Shown: one piece after another, positions 58,825 to 64,000 of the stretch | Numbering within the stretch: the stretch's first letter is position 1 | Layout: each line of letters begins with the position of its first letter | Assembly: GCA_964573995.1 (NCBI GenBank) | Contig: CAZNLH010000003.1 | Coordinates: 1-64,000 of the forward strand | DNA length: 64,000 nucleotides | Origin: CAZNLH01 sp964573995 | GTDB taxonomy: Bacteria; Gemmatimonadota; CAZMKB01; CAZNLH01 | Direction: 5' to 3' | The notes under the pieces: model-generated | The model's database searches: none | Told to the model about the DNA's origin: nothing | What the model saw: only the letters and a program-made list of their open reading frames with translations | Program-made: the position numbers and the translations under genes

Positions 58825-59727
58825 ATGAGAAAGAGAGTCCTAACAATCGCCCTCGGCATATTGTTTACAGCAATCGGATCCAATTCACTGCTTGCCCAGG
58901 ATAATCAGGGCACTACCGCAAAGGAAAAGTACAAAGACCGCTACACCAAGGACCTCTATGAACAGGCAGACACCAACCGTGACGGTTACGTCAGCCTCGA
59001 CGAGGCCAGGGCGGCAAGCAGCGACTTCGAGAAGAATAAACTCGGAGAGAAGCGCTTCAACGCGGCCGATCTCAACCACGATGGCAGGCTGTCAATCCAG
59101 GAAGCAAGGAAGTACCGCCTGTTCGAGATGTCCAACAAGAATGCCGCGGCCCTGAAGTACAAGGAACGTAAGGGTCTCGGCAACACCGGCCAGACAAACG
59201 GCGAAACCGTCACCGAACAGGGGACAGTCGCCTCGCAGGATAATCAGGGCACTACCGCAAAGGAAAAGTACAAAGACCGCTACACCAAGGACCTCTATGA
59301 ACAGGCAGACACCAACCGTGACGGTTACGTCAGCCTCGACGAGGCCAGGGCGGCAAGCAGCGACTTCGAGAAGAATAAACTCGGAGAGAAGCGCTTCAAC
59401 GCGGCCGATCTCAACCACGATGGCAGGCTGTCAATCCAGGAAGCAAGGAAGTACCGCCTGTTCGAGATGTCCAACAAGAATGCCGCGGCCCTGAAGTACA
59501 AGGAACGTAAGGGTCTCGGCAACACCGGCCAGACAAACGGCGAAACCGTCACCGAACAGGGGAATGCAGCAGGGCAAGGTCACGTAAACGAGACTTCCAA
59601 GGTAAGGCAAAACAAGAAACAGAGGATAGAGAACAAGCGCCGGGCAAACAAGGAAGTCCTCTCGAACAAGAAGATCAACACGCGAAAGAGACAAAGAAAT
59701 TCCAGGAACACCCAGTCTAACCGTTGA
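58825..59727 (+). CDS. secreted EF-hand protein with an exact internal duplication
   Basis: 300 residues from the ATG at 58825 with AAGGAGG ahead. A signal peptide (RVLTIALGILFTAIGSNSLLA) is followed by two identical 109-residue blocks. Each holds two EF-hand loops, DTNRDGYVSLDE and DLNHDGRLSIQE, with canonical Asp/Asn ligands and the final Glu, so four calcium sites are predicted. The C-terminal ~50 residues are very basic (KVRQNKKQRIENKRRANKE). Likely a calcium-binding envelope or secreted protein; the basic tail might bind acidic polymers. Function unknown. An intrinsic terminator follows. Confidence 0.85.
   Translation: MRKRVLTIALGILFTAIGSNSLLAQDNQGTTAKEKYKDRYTKDLYEQADTNRDGYVSLDEARAASSDFEKNKLGEKRFNAADLNHDGRLSIQEARKYRLFEMSNKNAAALKYKERKGLGNTGQTNGETVTEQGTVASQDNQGTTAKEKYKDRYTKDLYEQADTNRDGYVSLDEARAASSDFEKNKLGEKRFNAADLNHDGRLSIQEARKYRLFEMSNKNAAALKYKERKGLGNTGQTNGETVTEQGNAAGQGHVNETSKVRQNKKQRIENKRRANKEVLSNKKINTRKRQRNSRNTQSNR
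58897..59224 (+). repeat. 328-bp exact direct repeat, unit 1
   Basis: Identical base for base, as far as I can see, to 59236-59563. It encodes one pair of EF-hands in frame. Offset between units is 339 bp, a multiple of three, so the reading frame is kept. Confidence 0.92.
59236..59563 (+). repeat. 328-bp exact direct repeat, unit 2
   Basis: Second unit of the EF-hand duplication. Synonymous positions also match, so the duplication is very recent, is kept uniform by gene conversion, or is an assembly product. Confidence 0.92.
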
Positions 59728-59748
59728 CTGTCCCATCCAACTCCGTGA

Positions 59749-59782
59749 GGAGGACCCCCCAGCCGGGGGTCCTCCTTTTTTT
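59749..59782 (+). terminator. strong intrinsic terminator of the EF-hand gene
   Basis: Perfect 11-bp stem GGAGGACCCCC / GGGGGTCCTCC (59749-59759 and 59765-59775) with a 5-nt loop, followed by seven T (59776-59782). It lies 21 nt past the stop codon. Confidence 0.95.
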
Positions 59783-59983
59783 CCTTCCTGATCCTACCAG
59801 GAGGTCACTTACCCAAGCAGTACGGCGTAAACGATCAGGCCCTCCAAACGGCCCCTGCTACACCGCACGAATGGGGCTGCATATTGTGCTGTCAGCATCA
59901 CGTGATTAAATTAGTAATAGAATCCGTGTTGCTTTGATATGTACCGACCCATCCATGTGGCCTTAAAATAGTCACCGCGAGAG

Positions 59984-61849
59984 ATGCAAGACAACCAGTC
60001 AAGAGATACGGAGACGACGCTCGTTCCATTCAGAGAAAGGCTGAGAGAGGGCGTGATAGTCTGTGACGGCGCCATGGGCACCATGCTGTACTCCAAGGGG
60101 ATTTTCATCAACCGGTGTTTCGATGAATTGAACCTCAGCCAGCCGGACATGGTGGCCGAAATCCACAGGGAATATTTCAAGGCCGGAGCAGAGATCCTCG
60201 AGACAAACACCTTCGGCGCCAACAGGTTCAAACTCAGGCTTCACGGGCTTGAGAGAAAGGTCCGAGAGATAAACGAGAGGGGCGCGGAGATCGCCCGTGA
60301 AGCGTGTGACTCGAAGGTATACATCGCTGGATCGATCGGCCCGATCGGCAAGCCTCTCGAACCTTCGGGAAGGATACGCCAGCAAGAGGCCTTCGATGCC
60401 TTTGCCGAACAGGCGCAGGCCCTCATTGAGGGAGGCGTCGACCTCATTGTCCTCGAAACAATCAGCGACCTCAACGAGATGCTTACCGCCATAGATGCCC
60501 TGAGGTCGCTGAGCGACATCCCATTGGTCGCACAGATGACCATCGGTGACGACACGCGGACGCCGTACGGAGATCCGCCGGAGAAGGTTGCCAAGACACT
60601 GATGCGGACCGAGGTAGACGTGATTGGTTACAACTGCAGCGTAGGGCCGCGCGTGATGCTCGAGGCAATCAAGGTATTGTCACGCTATGCCTCGAACCTC
60701 ATGATCTCGGCCCAGCCGAACGCCGGCGCCCCGCAATCCATAGAGGATCGTTTCATCTACCTGACATCGCCTGAATACATCGCCGAGTATGGGAGACGCT
60801 TCGTGGAATCAGGCGTTACCATGATAGGAGGTTGCTGCGGGACCACGCCGGCCCACATCAAGGCACTGAAGAACGCCCTCTCTTCGCTCAGGCCGACACG
60901 GACCTCCTTTCCCGACATCGAGGTCGGTGACGAGCGCCAGGCCGAGGTGGAAGTCACTCCCACCGAAAAAAAGTCGCCATTGGCTGAAAAGATGATGAAG
61001 GGGTTCGTATCGAGCGTGGAGATCGCACCACCTCGAGGGACCGACCTGTCCCGGGTAATGCTCGGGGCGGAACTCCTGCACGATGGTGGGATAGACGCCA
61101 TAAACATCCCGGACGGACCGAGGGCGAGCGCCAGGATGAGTCCCATGGCATTGGCGGTAAAGATCAAGAGAAAGGTCGGAATAGAGACGATACTGCACTA
61201 CTGTTGCAGGGACAGGAACCTGCTCGGTATGCAGTCAGACCTCCTCGGCGGGTATGCCCTCGGGCTCCGCAATGTGCTCATCATCACGGGTGATCCTCCC
61301 AAACTCGGCGATTACCCGGATGCGACCGCGGTGTTCGACATCGACTCCATAGGGCTCGTCCGCATGACAAACCTCCTCAATCGGGGCATGGACCTGGCGG
61401 GAAACCCCATCGGCGCACCGAGTTCGTTCTTCATCGGCGTCGGCGCCAACCCGGGCGCCTACAACTTCGACAGGGAGATACGTAGATTCCATGAAAAGGT
61501 GGAGGCGGGTGCCGAATACGTCATGACACAGCCGATATACGACCCAAGGTACCTGGAACGATTCATAGGCGCGATAAAGGAGATAGACATCCCCATACTC
61601 GTGGGGATACTCCCCTTGGCCAGTCACGCCAACGCGGAGTTCCTACACAACGAGGTACCTGGTATGTCGATACCCGATCCGATCCGCGAACGCATGAGAA
61701 GGGCTGGCTCCGGCAAGGCAGCCATAGATGAAGGAGTAAGGATCGCACGGGAGGCCCTCGAGGCCGCCCGGGGGATGGAAAAGGTGAGGGGGGTATACAT
61801 CATGCCGCCGTTCGAGCGGTACGAACTCGCCCTGAAGATCCTTGCCTGA
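59984..61849 (+). CDS. bifunctional homocysteine S-methyltransferase / methylenetetrahydrofolate reductase
   Basis: 621 residues joining two enzymes. Residues 15-300 are a MetH-N/BhmT-type barrel: ICDGAMGTMLYSKG-like start (VCDGAMGTML), ILETNTFGANRFKL, and the zinc cysteines in VIGYNCSVGP and MIGGCCGTTPAHI. Residues 335-621 are a MetF domain: FVSSVEIAPPRGTD, ILHYCCRDRNLLGMQSDLLG, VLIITGDPPKLGDYPDATAV and MTQPIYDPRYLERF. The fusion is the YitJ-like type. It would supply methyl-THF and use it, or another methyl donor, in methionine synthesis. No cobalamin domain. No SAM riboswitch was recognised upstream; a palindrome ATCACGTGAT sits at 59897-59906. Confidence 0.92.
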   Translation: MQDNQSRDTETTLVPFRERLREGVIVCDGAMGTMLYSKGIFINRCFDELNLSQPDMVAEIHREYFKAGAEILETNTFGANRFKLRLHGLERKVREINERGAEIAREACDSKVYIAGSIGPIGKPLEPSGRIRQQEAFDAFAEQAQALIEGGVDLIVLETISDLNEMLTAIDALRSLSDIPLVAQMTIGDDTRTPYGDPPEKVAKTLMRTEVDVIGYNCSVGPRVMLEAIKVLSRYASNLMISAQPNAGAPQSIEDRFIYLTSPEYIAEYGRRFVESGVTMIGGCCGTTPAHIKALKNALSSLRPTRTSFPDIEVGDERQAEVEVTPTEKKSPLAEKMMKGFVSSVEIAPPRGTDLSRVMLGAELLHDGGIDAINIPDGPRASARMSPMALAVKIKRKVGIETILHYCCRDRNLLGMQSDLLGGYALGLRNVLIITGDPPKLGDYPDATAVFDIDSIGLVRMTNLLNRGMDLAGNPIGAPSSFFIGVGANPGAYNFDREIRRFHEKVEAGAEYVMTQPIYDPRYLERFIGAIKEIDIPILVGILPLASHANAEFLHNEVPGMSIPDPIRERMRRAGSGKAAIDEGVRIAREALEAARGMEKVRGVYIMPPFERYELALKILA

Positions 61850-61871
61850 GATCCACCAGGCGGGCGCAGGG

Positions 61872-61987
61872 TTAGTGTCGTGCCCCCGAAGTCTCTTGTC
61901 CCCTTGCGGGCGTGGGGGTGTTCGGCGACAGGACCCGCGCAGTTCACCACATAACATCTGCACAATAACTCCCGGGATACCAAACTA
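61872..61987. repeat. interspersed inverted-repeat element, copy 2
   Basis: About 116 bp just after the MetH-N/MetF stop. The ends form an imperfect inverted repeat (TTAGTGTCGTGCCCCCGAAG against TAGTTTGGTATCCCGGGAG). The core is the reverse complement of copy 1 (29030-29153), identical at 35 of 36 positions over GTGAACTGCGCGGGTCCTGT plus CGCCGAACACCCCCAC. Confidence 0.75.
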
Positions 61988-61994
61988 CGTCTGC

Positions 61995-62042
61995 ATCGAA
62001 AATAGAGAATGCCCACCGATGACGGCAACATCGATGGGCATT
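61995..62042 (-). terminator. intrinsic terminator after tRNA-fMet
   Basis: Minus strand: a 14-bp stem AATGCCCATCGATG / CATCGGTGGGCATT (arms 62029-62042 and 62008-62021, one wobble) with a 7-nt loop, followed by CTCTATTTTC. It begins 8 nt past the tRNA 3' end. Confidence 0.75.
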
Positions 62043-62050
62043 TACTTTCA

Positions 62051-62127
<77 letters not shown>

Positions 62128-62138
62128 ATCTCAAGGGT

Positions 62139-62167
62139 AATCTAACGGCTTTCCTCCCGGCTGTCAA
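62139..62167 (-). promoter_or_regulatory. near-consensus promoter of tRNA-fMet inside ftsB
   Basis: Perfect TTGACA (62162-62167), 17-bp spacer, TAGATT (62139-62144) on the minus strand. It overlaps the last codons of ftsB; the predicted start near 62132 is a few nt before the tRNA. Confidence 0.7.
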
Positions 62168-62492
62168 GGCCTCCGGATGGGCCCTTTTCCCGGTCGGGCC
62201 GGACAACTCGGTAGACCCTGTCCCCCTCCCTGATCATCCCTAATTCCTCCCTGGCGCGCTTCTCTATCTCGTGGGGATCCTCTTCCAGCAGCCTCTTCTC
62301 CTCCTCCATCCTGCTGTTCTCCACCTTCAGGCGCTCTATCTCCCCGGACAGGTCCTCCTCTGCAAAGTGGAGCCGAAAGAGCTTCACCGCGTCCACGACA
62401 CCCTCCAGGATGAAAAACAGCGCCGAGATCGACAAGACCCGGTAGATTGCCCTCTTGCGACGGTACCAGTTCGCCCTGTTCTTCCGCTTCAT
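62142..62492 (-). CDS. ftsB: septum formation initiator FtsB/DivIC family protein
   Basis: 116 residues: basic start, one membrane helix (AIYRVLSISALFFILEGVVD), a periplasmic coiled coil (LSGEIERLKVENSRMEEEKR) and the conserved DPHEIEKRAREELGMIREGD block near residue 75. It belongs to the FtsB-FtsL-FtsQ divisome subcomplex. It follows eno by 3 nt, the eno-ftsB pairing known from proteobacteria. Confidence 0.9.
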   Translation of the reverse strand: MKRKNRANWYRRKRAIYRVLSISALFFILEGVVDAVKLFRLHFAEEDLSGEIERLKVENSRMEEEKRLLEEDPHEIEKRAREELGMIREGDRVYRVVRPDREKGPSGGLDSREESR

Positions 62493-62495
62493 GGC

Positions 62496-63785
62496 TTACC
62501 CGGTAAATTCAGCAAACGCCCTCTTCCCCAGGAATCGTCCCCCGTCCCCCAGTTCTTCCTCTATCCGAAGTAGTTGGTTGTACTTGGCGATCCTCTCGCT
62601 GCGGCTCACCGAACCCGTCTTGATCTGGCCCGTTCCAAGAGCCACGGCAAGATCGGCAATCGTCGTGTCCTCCGTCTCTCCCGAACGGTGCGAAATGACA
62701 GAGGTGTAGCCCGCCCGTCGGGCAGTCGCAACCACTTCGATGGTCTCCGTCAGGGTCCCCACCTGGTTCGGCTTGATCAGTATGGAATTGGCGATCCCCT
62801 CGGATATGCCCCTTTCCAGGCGTTGAGGATCCGTCACGAAGATATCATCTCCGACTATCTGCACACGGCCGCCCAACTCTACTGTCAGCGACTTCCAACC
62901 TTCCCAGTCATCCTCGGCCAGACCGTCCTCGATGGATATGATGGGATAGTCATGGGCCAGTTTTTCGTAATAGGCTATCATCTGCCCGGAGTCCCTTGCC
63001 GAGCCGTCGCCCTTCTTGAAGACGTATTTCCCGCCGTCCAGCAACTCGGAGGCCGCGGTGTCCAGGGCTATCCAGAACTCCTCGCCGGGGATGTATCCGG
63101 CACACTCGACTGCGCTGATTATGAACTCTATGGCCTCTTCGTTGGAAGATAGGCGAGGTGCCACCCCCCCCTCATCTCCCAGCGAGATGCTGTGGCCCTT
63201 CTCCTTCAACAGGGCCCTGAGTGCGTGAAACGTCTCCGCACCCATCCTCAACGCCTCTGAGAACGACGAAGCACCAGCCGGCACTATCATGAACTCCTGG
63301 ATATCGACGTTGCTGTCCGCGTGCGCCCCGCCATTCAATACGTTGAACATCGGGACGGGGAGGATGAAGCCGTTCAGACCGCCGAGGTAACGATAAAGGG
63401 GCAGTTCCACGTAATCGGCAGCCGCCCTGGCCACGGCGATGGAGACCCCCAGGATGGCATTGGCGCCGAGTTTCTCCTTTTTCTCGGTCCCGTCCAACTC
63501 CAGCATGCAGTTGTCGGCCCCGGCCTGATCGAGAGAATCCATGCCGAGGAGCGCCGGGGCAATTACCTCCTCGACGTTATGGACAGCGGTCAACACCCCC
63601 TTGCCTCCATATCGGCCCTTGTCTCCATCTCTCAACTCCAGGGCCTCGTGCCGCCCCGTGGACGCCCCAGAGGGAACACACGCCCTCCCCATCAACCCAC
63701 ACTCGAGGTAGACATCCGCCTCCAACGTCGGGTTCCCGCGTGAATCCAATATCTCCCTTGCATGGACTTCCTTGATCCTGCTCAT
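62496..63785 (-). CDS. eno: enolase
   Basis: 429 residues, normal length. N-terminal REILDSRGNPTLEADVYL, GASTGRHEALELRD, metal and substrate sites in ISIEDGLAEDDWEGW, GDDIFVTDPQRL, LIKPNQVGTLTET (catalytic Lys) and the signature region SHRSGETEDTTIADLAVALG. Interconverts 2-phosphoglycerate and phosphoenolpyruvate. Starts 2 nt after the thiL stop; its ribosome site (GGGGAAGG) lies within thiL. Confidence 0.97.
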   Translation of the reverse strand: MSRIKEVHAREILDSRGNPTLEADVYLECGLMGRACVPSGASTGRHEALELRDGDKGRYGGKGVLTAVHNVEEVIAPALLGMDSLDQAGADNCMLELDGTEKKEKLGANAILGVSIAVARAAADYVELPLYRYLGGLNGFILPVPMFNVLNGGAHADSNVDIQEFMIVPAGASSFSEALRMGAETFHALRALLKEKGHSISLGDEGGVAPRLSSNEEAIEFIISAVECAGYIPGEEFWIALDTAASELLDGGKYVFKKGDGSARDSGQMIAYYEKLAHDYPIISIEDGLAEDDWEGWKSLTVELGGRVQIVGDDIFVTDPQRLERGISEGIANSILIKPNQVGTLTETIEVVATARRAGYTSVISHRSGETEDTTIADLAVALGTGQIKTGSVSRSERIAKYNQLLRIEEELGDGGRFLGKRAFAEFTG

Positions 63786-63787
63786 CT

Positions 63788-64000
63788 CTAACCTTCCCCC
63801 GTCTTCAGGTGATCAAACCCGCCTATGACCAGATCACGCTCCGCTCCCCCTCCATCGCGCACCAGCAGCCCCGAGCCGGTTATGCTCCCGATCCTCGTCA
63901 TCGGCAGGCCGAACCGTTCGAGGAAGGACCCCGTGACCGAATCCCCTTCCCCGGCCGGCACGGTAAAACACAGTTCAAAGTCCTCTCCGCCGTTGACGGC
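63788..64000 (-). CDS. thiL: thiamine-monophosphate kinase ThiL, C-terminal fragment
   Basis: The last 70 codons, cut by the window edge. AVNGGEDFELCFTVPAGEG matches the conserved substrate-binding GGEDYEL block of ThiL; RIGSITGSGLLVRDGG and the terminal GGFDHLK match the family end. ThiL phosphorylates thiamine monophosphate to the diphosphate cofactor. Same strand as eno and probably cotranscribed. Confidence 0.88.
   Translation of the reverse strand, partial: AVNGGEDFELCFTVPAGEGDSVTGSFLERFGLPMTRIGSITGSGLLVRDGGGAERDLVIGGFDHLKTGEG

Noticed and set aside
58885..59552. Repeated minus-strand ORFs over the EF-hand gene
   Set aside because: They are antisense shadows of the duplicated coding sequence and have no ribosome sites.
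58897..59563. CRISPR-like repeat
   Set aside because: There are only two 328-bp units, both coding; no short regular repeats with unique spacers exist anywhere in the window.
59783..59983. SAM or cobalamin riboswitch ahead of the methionine gene
   Set aside because: No kink-turn, conserved core or terminator-antiterminator pair could be recognised.

Overview
The window is a 64 kb, gene-dense bacterial chromosomal segment made almost entirely of housekeeping genes, mostly on the minus strand. It comes from a Gram-negative (diderm) organism: a TamA-like Omp85 protein sits next to a TamB homologue, and a second Omp85-type barrel lies elsewhere. A DUF2723 (TMEM260-like) membrane protein with C-terminal TPRs and a DUF3098-like two-helix protein point to the FCB group or a neighbouring candidate phylum. 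That placement is inference. A 100-N run inside one gene shows this is a scaffolded draft or metagenome assembly. No rRNA, CRISPR array, insertion sequence or prophage was seen.

Layout, left to right. 0-7.4 kb: a small secreted protein, then uvrC-xerD-nfeD-slipin and tRNA-Ala-murJ (minus). 7.8-12.5 kb: short plus-strand units (DUF2914 protein, isochorismatase-like hydrolase, small EamA-like transporter, M29 aminopeptidase) mixed with tRNA-Ser(GGA), tRNA-Ser(CGA) and a tRNA-Arg(ACG)-tadA unit. 12.6-30.4 kb: a long minus run, read from high to low coordinates as larB-hypothetical, yicC-gmk-coaBC-udg-dnaB, PIN/TRAM protein-ispD-ispF-larC-DUF3098-tRNA-Val-tamA-tamB, then a CsgG/TPR lipoprotein-like gene and tRNA-Asp. 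30.7-32.9 kb: three plus-strand genes (Omp85-type barrel, PtsN-like EIIA, zinc-ribbon protein). 33-44.2 kb: one tightly packed minus operon phoH-pgpH-ybeY-corC-corC-DUF502-mgtE-recO-selB. 44.4-47.9 kb: vanZ-hisS-aspS behind a near-consensus promoter. 48.2-49.5 kb: an orphan histidine kinase (plus). 49.6-58 kb: minus operon tilS-hpt-ftsH-folP-cdaA-DUF2723, most genes overlapping by 1-4 nt. 58.2-64 kb: tRNA-Met, an EF-hand protein with an exact 328-bp internal duplication, a MetH-N/MetF fusion, tRNA-fMet, ftsB, eno and the end of thiL.

How the parts connect. The segment holds both a c-di-AMP cyclase (cdaA) and a PgpH-type c-di-AMP phosphodiesterase; two genes for the nickel-pincer cofactor (larB, larC) without larA or larE; a selenocysteine elongation factor; and a tRNA-editing deaminase (tadA) cotranscribed with the very tRNA it should edit. 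Promoters are unusually easy to read: many units have TTGAC(A/T), a spacer of exactly 17 bp and a TATAAT-like box, one a perfect match. A family of about 110-125 bp imperfect inverted-repeat elements occurs three times between genes.

No obviously new multi-gene defence or mobile system is present. The most unusual signals are the interspersed repeat family, the exact EF-hand duplication, the tadA/tRNA-Arg linkage, and several short unexplained leaders or ORFs near tRNAs and strong promoters.
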